This document shows positions 26,520 to 35,100 of a stretch of 64,000 nucleotides of DNA, piece after piece. Under the pieces are notes generated by a model. That model searched no databases and was not told the DNA's origin. It saw only the letters and a list, made by a program, of their open reading frames with translations. The position numbers and the translations under genes were made by a program. The stretch comes from Zhihengliuella flava (GTDB lineage: Bacteria; Actinomycetota; Actinomycetes; Actinomycetales; Micrococcaceae), in assembly GCF_015751895.1 (NCBI RefSeq), contig NZ_JADOTZ010000001.1, forward strand, positions 930,001 to 994,000. Reading direction: 5' to 3'. Position 1 is the first letter of the stretch. Every line of letters starts with the position of its first letter.

Positions 26520-28781
26520 ATGAGTGATCCCATGCTGTCCGCGAGCTCCCCGGCAGAGCCCGGCCCCTCCCACCGCGACCTCACCGCGGCGACGACGTCG
26601 GCCCCCGCCCCCGTCGCGGCCAAGGTGCCCACCGAGCGCACCCATCACGGCGACACCTTCACCGATGATTACGAATGGCTGCGCGCGAAGGACAACCCCG
26701 ATGTCCTGGCCCACCTGCGCGCAGAGAACGAGTACTCGCAGGCGGTCACGGCCCACCAGCAGCCGCTGCGGGACGCCATCTTCAGCGAGATCAAGGCCCG
26801 GACGGAGGAAACTGACCTCTCCGTACCCTCCCGCAAGCGCGGCTGGTGGTATTTCACGCGCAGCGCCGAAGGTCAGCAATACACCGTCCAGTGCCGCGTC
26901 CCCGCGGCGACCACGGGCGACGACGTTGCCGATTGGACCCCGCCGGCGATCGAGCCGGGGCAACCGATCGACGGCGAGGAGATTCTGCTCGACGGCAACG
27001 CCGAGGCCGAGGGCCAGCCCTTCTTCTCCCTCGGCGGCATGGCGATTTCCGAGGATGGCCACCTGCTGGCCTACGCGGTGGACAACGCAGGTGACGAGCG
27101 ATTCACGCTGCGCGTGAAGGACCTGCGCACCGGCGAGCTGCTGCCGGACACCGTAGACAACGTGTTTTACGGGCTGGCCTTCTCCCCGGATGCCGAGCGC
27201 ATCTACTACACGGTGGTGGACGATTCGTGGCGGCCCTATCAGGTCAAGGTCCACACGCTGGGGACCGCGGCGAGCGACGACGTCGTGCTCTATGAAGAGG
27301 CAGACCCCGGAATGTGGACCGGGTTCGAGCTCTCCCCGGACCGGACAGAACTGCTGATTCAGGTGGGCAACTCGGAGTACGCCGAGACGCACAGCCTAGA
27401 CCTGACCGACGCGGCGGCCCGCCCGCGGCTGCTCATTTCCCGCGAGGCCCGCCTGCTGCACGGCATGGACCCGTTGACCCTGCGCGGCACGCGTCACTAC
27501 CTCATCACCCACAACCACACCCCCGGCGGGGACGCGGCACCGAACAACATGGTCTCGCTCGTACCGGCGACGGAGCTAGAGCGGGAATTCTCGGACCAGT
27601 CCTGGACCACGGTGCTGCCCCACGCAGATGACGTCAAGATCGAGGGCACCGCCCTGACGCACACCCACCTGCTCGTGGTGCTGCGCCGGGAGACCACCGA
27701 ACGGGTGCAGATTCTTCCGCTGGACGGGCTGGGCACCGCCGCGCAGGCCGAGCCCGTGGAGCCCGCGTTCGACGAGGAGCTGTACACGGCCGCCTTGGCC
27801 GGCGCGGACTTCGAGTCCCCGGTGGCCCGCCTGACCTACACCTCCTTCCTCACCCCGCCGCGGGTCTACGACTACGTACTGGGCACCGGAGAACTCCTGT
27901 TGCGCAAGGAAACCCCCGTGCACGGGTACGACGCCTCCGAGTACGTGGCCGAGCGCGACTGGGCGACGGCGGCCGACGGCGTGCGGATTCCGGTGACCAT
28001 CATGCGCCACCGCTCCGTGACCGCTGACGGAACCAACCCGGCGCTCGTCTACGGCTACGGCAGCTACGAGATGAGCATGGATCCAGCCTTCGGGATTCCC
28101 CGCCTATCCGTGCTGGACCGCGGCGTGGTGTTTGTCATTGCCCACGTGCGTGGCGGTGGCGAGCTGGGCCGCCAGTGGTACGACGACGGCAAGAAACTGC
28201 GCAAGAAGAACACCTTCACGGACTTCATCGCGGTCACGGAGCACATCACGCGTGCCGGGTGGGCGGCGCCGGAGCGGATTGCCGCGATGGGCGGCTCGGC
28301 CGGCGGCCTCCTGATGGGAGCCGTGGCCAACCTGGCCCCACAGCTGTACCGCGCCATCTTGGCCCAGGTGCCCTTCGTGGACAATCTGACGTCCATTCTG
28401 GATCCCGACCTGCCGCTGTCCGCCCTCGAATGGGAGGAGTGGGGCAACCCCATCGAGGACGCGGCCGTGTACGAGTACATGAAGTCGTACAGCCCGTACC
28501 AGAACATTGCCGCCGTCCCCTACCCGAAGATCGCGGCCGCAACGAGCCTGAATGACACGCGCGTGCTCTACGTGGAACCAGCCAAGTGGGTCCAGAAGCT
28601 GCGTGAGGTCACCACGGGGACCGAACCGATCGTGATGAAGATCGAGATGGACGGCGGCCACGGCGGCGCCTCCGGGCGGTACGAGGGGTGGAAGGACCGC
28701 GCGTGGGACTACGCCTACGTCCTCGACGCCCTCGAAGCGACCGCTCGGCTGAGCACTGCCTCGGACGTGCCCACCCGCTAA
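26520..28781 (+). CDS. ptrB: Oligopeptidase B (S9 serine peptidase)
   Basis: A 753-residue prolyl-oligopeptidase-family enzyme: an N-terminal seven-bladed propeller (about residues 70-420) and a C-terminal alpha/beta hydrolase domain. The nucleophile motif is GGSAGGLLMGA, followed by ILAQVPFVDNLTSILDPDLPLSALEWEEWGNP, a stretch typical of oligopeptidase B, and the catalytic His in EMDGGHGGASGR. It cleaves short peptides after basic residues in the cytoplasm. The ATG preceded by GGGGG was chosen over a longer extension that runs through the paaA promoter. Confidence 0.93.
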   Translation: MSDPMLSASSPAEPGPSHRDLTAATTSAPAPVAAKVPTERTHHGDTFTDDYEWLRAKDNPDVLAHLRAENEYSQAVTAHQQPLRDAIFSEIKARTEETDLSVPSRKRGWWYFTRSAEGQQYTVQCRVPAATTGDDVADWTPPAIEPGQPIDGEEILLDGNAEAEGQPFFSLGGMAISEDGHLLAYAVDNAGDERFTLRVKDLRTGELLPDTVDNVFYGLAFSPDAERIYYTVVDDSWRPYQVKVHTLGTAASDDVVLYEEADPGMWTGFELSPDRTELLIQVGNSEYAETHSLDLTDAAARPRLLISREARLLHGMDPLTLRGTRHYLITHNHTPGGDAAPNNMVSLVPATELEREFSDQSWTTVLPHADDVKIEGTALTHTHLLVVLRRETTERVQILPLDGLGTAAQAEPVEPAFDEELYTAALAGADFESPVARLTYTSFLTPPRVYDYVLGTGELLLRKETPVHGYDASEYVAERDWATAADGVRIPVTIMRHRSVTADGTNPALVYGYGSYEMSMDPAFGIPRLSVLDRGVVFVIAHVRGGGELGRQWYDDGKKLRKKNTFTDFIAVTEHITRAGWAAPERIAAMGGSAGGLLMGAVANLAPQLYRAILAQVPFVDNLTSILDPDLPLSALEWEEWGNPIEDAAVYEYMKSYSPYQNIAAVPYPKIAAATSLNDTRVLYVEPAKWVQKLREVTTGTEPIVMKIEMDGGHGGASGRYEGWKDRAWDYAYVLDALEATARLSTASDVPTR

Positions 28782-28791
28782 GCCTTAACGT

Positions 28792-28848
28792 GCTCGGCCC
28801 GGACCCGTGCTGCGGGTCCGGGCGGAGGCCCGTTCGGGCGGGCCGAGC
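28792..28848. terminator. Nested convergent terminator hairpins
   Basis: CCCGGACCCG (28798-28807), TGCTG loop, CGGGTCCGGG (28813-28822) is a perfect stem, enclosed by GCTCGGCCC (28792-28800) pairing with GGGCCGAGC (28840-28848). The two alternatives partly compete. They lie between the convergent ptrB and DUF3100 genes and can serve both. Confidence 0.68.
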
Positions 28849-28855
28849 GCGCGGG

Positions 28856-30247
28856 CTAGAGGTTGATCACGGTTTCCGCGAGCAACGCGGCGGCGATGAA
28901 GGTGGAGGAGAACGTCATCATCGCCACGATGACGATCTTCCAATTCAGCGTCTTCAACGCATTCACGTCCCGCCCCAGATTGAGCCCCAACAGGGCGATC
29001 GAGGCGAGCCCCACGAACAGGGCATCGAGGTGCTGAGTCGCGGCCACCACCACGTCGGCGGTGGGCATAAACGGCGCCGTCACGAGCGTGGCCAACGCGA
29101 GGACCCACACGCTCGGGGGCACGCTGCGGAAGCGGTGGGACAGGACAAAGGCCACCGCGGCCAACCCGCCGAGGATCAGGATGCCGGCCACGTCCGCGAA
29201 CCGGAAGCTCCCGGTGCCCAAGACGTTGAGCAGCAGCCCCACGGCGAGGGCGACGGCGAACACAAAGACCCACGTCCTCGGGCGCATCCTGACCTCTGGA
29301 TCGGCCACCACGGCATCGACGTCGACCTCCCGAGCGCGCAGTGCGGCCGCTTCCTTGCGGCCGCCGATGCGGTGGCCGTCGTCGTTCCTGCGGAACACCT
29401 TGGACCAGAACGGGTAGAGCCGCTGTGCCAGCGGCAAGGAGAGGAAGACGCCGGCGTAGAACCCCACCAAGTTGGTCACCAGGTTGGACAGGGCCGCCAG
29501 CGCGAGGATTTCACCCGCGCTCTCGGGATAAATGATGGACAGGGCCGCCACGCCGCCCATCATCATGGATCCCGACCCGAGCCCCAGCCCGAGCGCTAGG
29601 GACCGCGGGTCGAAGAACCCGGTGCCACCGAGCAAGCCCGCCAACAGCGAAACGAAGACCGCGCCGAAGACGCTGCCGAGCAACCACACGGAAAAGACGC
29701 CCCGGTAGATCGGCGACGTGACGCCAAACTTCTGCAGGGCGTACGCCAAATAGGATTCGCGATCAATCGCCCACGTGGCACCGATGGCGGCTCGCCCCAT
29801 GCCGAGGCCCACCGCAACGGGCAGGGCCAGGATGACGGTGCCGAAGATGTGTCCGACCTCCTGCAGGAGGACGGCCGGCCCGATGCCGGTCAGTTCGCTC
29901 AGCGCGGGCCCGACGTTGACGCCCAGCGCGGCCAGGAACAGCACGATGCTGACGTTGAGCAGCACGGAGGACACCGCGCGACTCTGCCCGGAAAGCGGCC
30001 GCAGGCGCTGGACGCCGACGATGGCTCCCATCAGCACGGCCCACAGGATGGGCATCAGGACAATGGCCGCATTGCCGAGCTCTATCTTGTAGGTGCCCAG
30101 CAGGATGGCGCCCGCGCAGATGGCCGTGGACAACACGATGACCAGGCCCCATTGCCGCGGTGTCGGGGTGAATCGCTGGGGTGCGGCCTCCCGGACCGGC
30201 GATTCCTCCGCCGGTCCTGCCGCGTCAGCCGTTGCCTCGCGCTCCAT
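28856..30247 (-). CDS. DUF3100-type multi-pass membrane permease
   Basis: About 463 residues with roughly ten to twelve hydrophobic segments and a charged central loop (FRRNDDGHRIGGRKEAAALRAREVDVDAVVADPEVRMRP). Conserved-looking stretches are GLGLGSGSMMMGGVAALS and LALAALSNLVTNLVGFYAGVF. The architecture fits the DUF3100 family of putative secondary transporters, whose substrates are unknown to me. The ATG preceded by AGGTGGAG is preferred to a GTG three codons upstream. A TTTGGTATACCTGA operator lies 40 bp upstream of the start, shared with three neighbouring units, so it probably imports the substrate of the adjacent amidohydrolases. Confidence 0.82.
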   Translation of the reverse strand: MEREATADAAGPAEESPVREAAPQRFTPTPRQWGLVIVLSTAICAGAILLGTYKIELGNAAIVLMPILWAVLMGAIVGVQRLRPLSGQSRAVSSVLLNVSIVLFLAALGVNVGPALSELTGIGPAVLLQEVGHIFGTVILALPVAVGLGMGRAAIGATWAIDRESYLAYALQKFGVTSPIYRGVFSVWLLGSVFGAVFVSLLAGLLGGTGFFDPRSLALGLGLGSGSMMMGGVAALSIIYPESAGEILALAALSNLVTNLVGFYAGVFLSLPLAQRLYPFWSKVFRRNDDGHRIGGRKEAAALRAREVDVDAVVADPEVRMRPRTWVFVFAVALAVGLLLNVLGTGSFRFADVAGILILGGLAAVAFVLSHRFRSVPPSVWVLALATLVTAPFMPTADVVVAATQHLDALFVGLASIALLGLNLGRDVNALKTLNWKIVIVAMMTFSSTFIAAALLAETVINL

Positions 30248-30286
30248 GTACTCCACCTCTCGCCGATGCCGCTACGGACACTCATA

Positions 30287-30300
30287 TTTGGTATACCTGA
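30287..30300. promoter_or_regulatory. Predicted GntR operator before the DUF3100 permease
   Basis: TTTGGTATACCTGA. It matches, on one strand or the other, the sites at 30406, 33157 and 34965 (core TGGTATACC / GGAATAC). It is 40 bp upstream of the permease start. Confidence 0.62.
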
Positions 30301-30405
30301 GTGTAAGGTGGATCACAGGTCCGAACAAGAGAATGACGCCGGAAATTCACAAACACCGGCGATGACCTGACTCTTGATCGCGCACCGAACGACCGATCGG
30401 CTTAG

Positions 30406-30420
30406 TTTTGGAATACTGAA
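30406..30420. promoter_or_regulatory. Predicted GntR operator before the first amidohydrolase
   Basis: TTTTGGAATACTGAA, 17 bp upstream of the amidohydrolase ATG. It is close to the reverse complement of the site at 34965 (ATTTGGAATACCAAA), the most symmetric member of the set. Confidence 0.6.
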
Positions 30421-30436
30421 AATTACTGGAGGCACC

Positions 30437-31900
30437 ATGATCACGCAGCTCACGGCCCGGCACGTCCTCGGATTCGACGGCACGCAGCACGTCCTCTTCA
30501 CCGACGGCCAGGTGATCATGGAGGATGACGTGATCCGCTACGTCGGGACGTCTTACGACGGCCCCGTCGACGAGTACCGGGACTACGGCAACAGCGTCAT
30601 CACCCCGGGACTCATCGACCTCGACGCCCTCACGGACATCGACCACCTCATCATCGACTCGTGGCCCACCCCCGAGACCGCTCCCGGCCTGCAATGGTCC
30701 CGGGACTACTTTGAGCAGCGCCGCCGCGACGTGTTCACCCTCGAACAGCGCCACACCGTCCGCCGGTTCGCCCTGGCCCAGTTGGCCCTGCACGGCGTGA
30801 CCACGTTCATGCCGATCGCCTCAGAAATCCACAGCGCGTGGGCGGAAAGCCTCGCCGAGCTCAAGGACATGACGGCCACCACACTGGAGCTGGGGCTGCG
30901 CGGCTTCCTCGGCCCGGCGTACCGCTCCGGGATCAATGTCACCGACGACGACGGCTCCCGCGTCATCCTCTTCGACGAGGACGAAGGCCGGCGCGGCTTA
31001 CGCGAGGCCGTGGAGTTCCTCGACTACACCCAAGAGCTCCATCACCCGCTGGTGACGGGCGTCCTGTTGCCGTGCCGCATCGAGACCCTCTCCGCGGATC
31101 TCCTCCGAGAGACCGCGCGTGTGGCCCTGGACCGGGACGCCCTGGTGCGCCTGCACTGCCTTCAGTCCCCCGCCGAGGACGACTTCCTACGGGAACGCAC
31201 GGGGAACACCGTCCTGCAGGAACTCGAGGACTCACGCATGCTGCAGGCGCGGCTCCTCATTCCGCACGGGATCGTCATCGACGCACTGGGCCTAGAAGCC
31301 ACCGCAGCGGGCGGCCCGCTGGAACTGCTCGCGCGCCACGGCGTCAGCGTGGTGCACTGCCCCTTGACCACCTTCCACTACGGCAAGGCGCTGTCCTCCT
31401 TCGACGCCTTCCACGCGGCGGGGATCACGATGTGCCTCGGGACGGACTCCTTCCCGCCGGACCTCATCCGGGGCATCGACGTCGGCACGCACCTCGCCCG
31501 GCTCGTCGAGGGCCGCAGCGATGCCGGCAAGGTCTCAGACTTCTTCAATGCGGCCACCCTCGGTGGTGCGACGGCGCTCGGGCGCCCGGACCTAGGGCGG
31601 ATCGCCCCCGGAGCGCAGGCGGATCTGACGATCTTCTCCCACGATGACTTCCGCGACGGCGTCCAGGAGGACCCCCTGCGCACGCTGGTGCTCAACGGGT
31701 CAGCGCGCAACGTCACGGACACCTTCGTCGCGGGGCGGCCCGTCGTCGTCGACTCCGCCCTCCCGGGCATCGACTTGGCCGAGCTCATGCGCGACGGCCA
31801 AGAGCTCTTCGAGCTCATGGTGGCCGCCTATCCGGAGCGCGACTACCGTCGGCGCAGCGCCGAGGAGCTGTTCCCCGGCACCTACCCGGCGGCTCAGTAA
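30437..31900 (+). CDS. Amidohydrolase-superfamily protein with altered metal motif
   Basis: A 487-residue protein of the ATZ/TRZ-like amidohydrolase branch. The N- and C-terminal composite sandwich domain is recognisable (PGLID, then TLGGATALGRPDLGRIAPGAQADLTIF), and downstream ligand motifs are present (LVRLHC, LLIPHGIVID, VHCPLTTFHYG, GTDSFPPD). The usual HxH after PGLID is missing: residues 57-65 read PGLIDLDAL. The enzyme may therefore bind metal differently or be a divergent subgroup. It hydrolyses or deaminates an unknown C-N substrate. CTGGAGG precedes the ATG. It converges with the second amidohydrolase, overlapping it by 7 bp at the ends. Confidence 0.85.
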   Translation: MITQLTARHVLGFDGTQHVLFTDGQVIMEDDVIRYVGTSYDGPVDEYRDYGNSVITPGLIDLDALTDIDHLIIDSWPTPETAPGLQWSRDYFEQRRRDVFTLEQRHTVRRFALAQLALHGVTTFMPIASEIHSAWAESLAELKDMTATTLELGLRGFLGPAYRSGINVTDDDGSRVILFDEDEGRRGLREAVEFLDYTQELHHPLVTGVLLPCRIETLSADLLRETARVALDRDALVRLHCLQSPAEDDFLRERTGNTVLQELEDSRMLQARLLIPHGIVIDALGLEATAAGGPLELLARHGVSVVHCPLTTFHYGKALSSFDAFHAAGITMCLGTDSFPPDLIRGIDVGTHLARLVEGRSDAGKVSDFFNAATLGGATALGRPDLGRIAPGAQADLTIFSHDDFRDGVQEDPLRTLVLNGSARNVTDTFVAGRPVVVDSALPGIDLAELMRDGQELFELMVAAYPERDYRRRSAEELFPGTYPAAQ

Positions 31901-33117
31901 CTCGTCGGCACCGACAGCACCTTCAGCGCGTCGGCGACCACCCGGCCGCGGTGGATCACGGTGCGGTCCTGCCCGCGGTCCATCACGGCGGAGGCCACGG
32001 TTTCGCCGTCGACGAGGACCAGCTCCGCCGGATCCCCCACCCCCAGGCCGGGCCGATCCTCGACCGAGGTGAGGCGGGGAATCCTTCGATCCATGATGGA
32101 GGCCCCGCCCATCGTGGCAATGGCCAAGGCGTGGCCGATCAGGGCGTCGTCACGGTAGCCGTTAATGAAGGACAGCTGCCACGTCCGGTCCAACATGTCG
32201 CAATTGCCGTACGGGCTCCAGTAGTCCCGTTGCCCGTCCTCCCCCAAGCCGATGCGGACGCCGGCGTCGGTGCAGGAGGCGATCGGGAGGTGCTCGGTCA
32301 CGCGCGGGGCGACCGTGGTCCAAGAGATGTCGAGCTCGGCAAACAGCTCGATGAGCCGGCGCGTGGTGGCGTCGTCAACACCGCCAAGGCCGAAGGCGTG
32401 GGAGATGTTCACGCGGCCCTGCATCCCCAGGGCCCGGGTGCGCTCCGCAATCAGCTCGGCCGAGAAGACGCCCATCGTGCCCATCTCGTGGAGGTGGACG
32501 TCGATGTCCACCTGATACTTCTGTGCCAGCTCAAAGACCGTATCTAGATGAGCCGCCGGGTCCCGGTCCAGCGAGCACGGGTCAATCCCGCCCATGGCAT
32601 CAGCGCCAGCGCGCAGGGCCGCCTCCAAGTAGTCCCGCGTCCCCTGTTCCCGCAGGATGCCGGCCTGCGGGAAGACCATGACCTGCACATCGGCGTCGGC
32701 CGCGAACTTCTCCTTGGCCTCGATGACCGCCTCATACTTCTCAAGGCCACAGTCCACGTCCACCTGCGCGAAGGAGCGGACCCGCGTCGTGCCCCGAGCG
32801 ATCATGCGCTCGAGGGTGCCTGCCACCCGCTCCGGCAGCGGCCGCTCGGCCTCTCTCCAGTTCTCGCGGTCGTTGGTCATCATGGTCCAGACACCCGGCC
32901 CGCCGGTGTGCTCACGGAACGGCAGGCCGATGCGCGTCGAGTCGAGGTGCACGTGGACGTCGGAGAAAGCGGGGATCAGAAGGCGCCCCCGACCGTCGAG
33001 CGCATCGCCCTCTGGAGTTCGCTGAGGCTCATGTGGCACCACTGCCTCGATGACGCCGTCCTTCAGCCGAACATCACTGGATTCCCCACCCCACGGGCGG
33101 ACGTTGCTGATGAGCAC
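31894..33117 (-). CDS. Cytosine deaminase-like amidohydrolase
   Basis: A 407-residue protein of the CodA/AtzC branch. Metal ligands are complete: FSDVHVHLD (HxH), VDVHLHEMG (His), NISHAFGL (His) and GLGEDGQRDYWSPYGN (Asp). The last motif resembles the CodA signature around the metal Asp. Cytosine deaminase relatives act on many ring amines, so the substrate is open. The start is a GTG 10 nt after AAAGG. A GntR-type operator lies 40 bp upstream, and the gene sits between the first amidohydrolase and the GntR gene. Confidence 0.88.
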   Translation of the reverse strand: MLISNVRPWGGESSDVRLKDGVIEAVVPHEPQRTPEGDALDGRGRLLIPAFSDVHVHLDSTRIGLPFREHTGGPGVWTMMTNDRENWREAERPLPERVAGTLERMIARGTTRVRSFAQVDVDCGLEKYEAVIEAKEKFAADADVQVMVFPQAGILREQGTRDYLEAALRAGADAMGGIDPCSLDRDPAAHLDTVFELAQKYQVDIDVHLHEMGTMGVFSAELIAERTRALGMQGRVNISHAFGLGGVDDATTRRLIELFAELDISWTTVAPRVTEHLPIASCTDAGVRIGLGEDGQRDYWSPYGNCDMLDRTWQLSFINGYRDDALIGHALAIATMGGASIMDRRIPRLTSVEDRPGLGVGDPAELVLVDGETVASAVMDRGQDRTVIHRGRVVADALKVLSVPTSY

Positions 33118-33156
33118 GGTGCTACCTTTCCGTTGAGGATCTGCCGATGCTCTGAA

Positions 33157-33170
33157 CTGTATACCAAATG
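33157..33170. promoter_or_regulatory. Predicted GntR operator before the second amidohydrolase
   Basis: CTGTATACCAAATG; on the minus strand CATTTGGTATACAG, matching TTTGGTATACCTGA at 30287 over the first 10 bases. It is 40 bp upstream of the GTG start of the CodA-like gene, the same distance as the site before the DUF3100 gene. Confidence 0.62.
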
Positions 33171-33198
33171 AAACGCGTGTCGGGGCCGTCCGCGTGGC

Positions 33199-33885
33199 TT
33201 AGCTCAGTTCGTGGCCCGTCGCCTCGGCCGCGTTGGCGCGGCTGGTCTCCAAGTGGGCAATCACAAGGTCGCGCATACCAGCCACGTTGCGCGCGGCAAT
33301 GGCCTCATACAGGGCCACGTGTTCGCGGGCGATCCCGTGGAGGTCATGATGCTGGGACAGGAGCCAGCGCATCCGAGCGGATAACTGCGTCTGCACCTCC
33401 AGCAGGAGCTCATTGCCCGCCAGGCGCGTGACCACCTCGTGAAAGCGCACCCCAGCGCGGCGCGCCTCCACGGCAGCGCCCGCGCGGGCAGCGGCGAGTT
33501 CCTCGTCGACGGCAGCGCGCAGCTGTTCCAGATCCTGACGGTGGTGCCGCTGGGCGGCCAGCTCGAACGTGAGTACCTCCAAGGAGGTACGGACCTCAAT
33601 CAGATCCGCGATGTCTGAGGCGGTAAATTCGCGCACAATCGCCCAGCTGCGTGGCCGCGGCGTGACGAGGCCCTCGCCGACCAGCGCCTGCAGGGCTTCA
33701 CGCACCGGCAACCGGCTCACCCCGAGCTCAACGGCCAGATCCCGCTCCACCAGCTTGCTGCCGGGAGCCCGGACGCCGTCCACGATCTCGTTGCGGAGCA
33801 GTTCGGTGACACGCGCCGCCTCCGACTTGAACTCGGCCTGCTCTGCCACTTGATGCCCCCTGCGTCGTGATTCGTCTCCAAGCAT
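33199..33885 (-). CDS. GntR-family (FadR-type) transcriptional regulator
   Basis: A 228-residue protein: a winged helix-turn-helix (EIVDGVRAPGSKLVERDLAVELGVSRLPVREALQALVGEGLV) and a C-terminal FCD-type all-helical effector domain with histidines (FHEVVTRLAGN, SQHHDLHG, EHVALYEAI). The ATG is preceded by GGGGGAG with 5-nt spacing. It lies 43 bp after the ornithine-cyclodeaminase-like gene on the same strand. The proposed operator TTTGGTATTCCAAAT lies before that gene, so it is probably autoregulated and controls the surrounding four transcription units (inference). Confidence 0.9.
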   Translation of the reverse strand: MLGDESRRRGHQVAEQAEFKSEAARVTELLRNEIVDGVRAPGSKLVERDLAVELGVSRLPVREALQALVGEGLVTPRPRSWAIVREFTASDIADLIEVRTSLEVLTFELAAQRHHRQDLEQLRAAVDEELAAARAGAAVEARRAGVRFHEVVTRLAGNELLLEVQTQLSARMRWLLSQHHDLHGIAREHVALYEAIAARNVAGMRDLVIAHLETSRANAAEATGHELS

Positions 33886-33928
33886 TCGCTCCCCCGCGAT
33901 CCTAGAGCATTGACGCACGCCGCGTCGG

Positions 33929-34915
33929 CTAGGCGGATAGATCAATCTCGCATCCTAAACCGCGCTCCCGGGCGCGGTCGTAGGCCAAGCGACCCACGGC
34001 GAGATCCTGCAGGCCGATCCCCACCGAATTGAACAGCGTGATCGCCCCTTGATGCCCGCGGCCAGGGACGCTGCCGGCCACCACCTCTCCCAGCTCGCCG
34101 CGCAGCTGAATGGCCTCCGTGCCCCGCTCGCCGACCGCCAAAAGATAGTCGCCTGACTTGGCCGCGACGGTGCCACGGTGGTCCACGTAGACGTCCGCCC
34201 TGGCCAGGCCCTCGGCGTCGATCTCCCGCTCCGTGGGGCGTGGACGCGCGCCGACCGCGTTGATGTGCTGCCCCGCGCGGAACCATGCGCCCTTCACGAG
34301 CGGCTCAACCGACGGCGTCAGCGTGCACACCACGTCACTGACCGCGAAAACCGACGCGACGTCGTCGGCGGCCTCGACCCTCAGCCCGTGGTGGGCCACG
34401 GCCTGCCGGAACTGTTCCACGCGCTCACGGGTGCGGGACCAGACCACCACCCGCCGCAAGGGCAGCACGTGGACCAAAGCCTCGACGTGGGCGACGGCCA
34501 GCGCGCCGGCACCCACGAGGCCCAGCACACTCGCGTCGGCACGCGCCAAGTGCCGGCTCGCGACGGCGCTCGCGGCCGCCGTCCGCACGCGGGTCGGGAC
34601 CCGCCCGTCGAGAATCGCCAGGGACTCGCCGGTGCGGTAATCGCTCAGCAGGAGGGTGGACCGCTGGGACGGCAGCCCACGCTCGGCGTTGGACGGGATG
34701 TCCGCCAAGAGCTTGACCGCGGAGGCCTGCTGGGTGGAGGCCAGCGAGGGCATGACGATGAAGTGTGAGTCTCCGGCCGGCACCGTCATGGCCACGGGAT
34801 CCGGTTGGCGCGCGCTGCCGCGCACGGTATCCGCAAACACCTGTTCGACGGCGGCGATGGTCGAGGGCATGTCAATGACCTGTTCCAAGTCGGAAGCGGT
34901 GAGAATCAGGGTCAT
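33929..34915 (-). CDS. Ornithine cyclodeaminase / mu-crystallin family protein
   Basis: A 328-residue NAD(P)-binding protein. Segments LASTQQASAVKLLADIPSNAERGLPSQ and ILDGRVPTRVRTAAASAVASRHLA form the substrate-binding N-terminal half. LGLVGAGALAVAHVEALV is the dinucleotide-binding motif, and INAVGARPRPTEREID carries conserved family residues. Members include ornithine cyclodeaminase, alanine dehydrogenase, ketimine reductase and opine-forming enzymes, so the reaction is not fixed. The ATG used here has GGAAGG 7 nt upstream; longer starts read through the predicted operator. It is the first gene of an operon with the GntR regulator. Confidence 0.88.
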   Translation of the reverse strand: MTLILTASDLEQVIDMPSTIAAVEQVFADTVRGSARQPDPVAMTVPAGDSHFIVMPSLASTQQASAVKLLADIPSNAERGLPSQRSTLLLSDYRTGESLAILDGRVPTRVRTAAASAVASRHLARADASVLGLVGAGALAVAHVEALVHVLPLRRVVVWSRTRERVEQFRQAVAHHGLRVEAADDVASVFAVSDVVCTLTPSVEPLVKGAWFRAGQHINAVGARPRPTEREIDAEGLARADVYVDHRGTVAAKSGDYLLAVGERGTEAIQLRGELGEVVAGSVPGRGHQGAITLFNSVGIGLQDLAVGRLAYDRARERGLGCEIDLSA

Positions 34916-34964
34916 GGAACGGCCTTCCGCGGGCGAGTGATCAGGGAAACTCATCCTACGCCGC

Positions 34965-34979
34965 TTTGGTATTCCAAAT
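34965..34979. promoter_or_regulatory. Predicted GntR operator (most symmetric site)
   Basis: TTTGGTATTCCAAAT is nearly palindromic (reverse complement ATTTGGAATACCAAA). It lies 50 bp upstream of the ornithine-cyclodeaminase-like start and would give autoregulation of the downstream GntR gene. Confidence 0.65.
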
Positions 34980-35057
34980 CTAGAGCGCTCCCCAAAAAGA
35001 TGTGCCCCGCCGCCACACTCTTGCATTTTCTCCTTGATGTGGGTCACACTTTCTTCA

Positions 35058-35079
35058 TTACCTAATGATCGTTCGGTAA
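35058..35079. promoter_or_regulatory. Predicted PaaR operator before paaI-paaK-paaR
   Basis: TTACCTAATGATCGTTCGGTAA is a 22-bp imperfect palindrome; the two half-sites agree at 9 of 11 positions. It lies 21 bp before the paaI ATG and belongs with the sites at 26351, 44220 and 57383. It would give PaaR autoregulation. Confidence 0.75.
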
Positions 35080-35100
35080 ATAAAACGAGGAGGACCCGCC

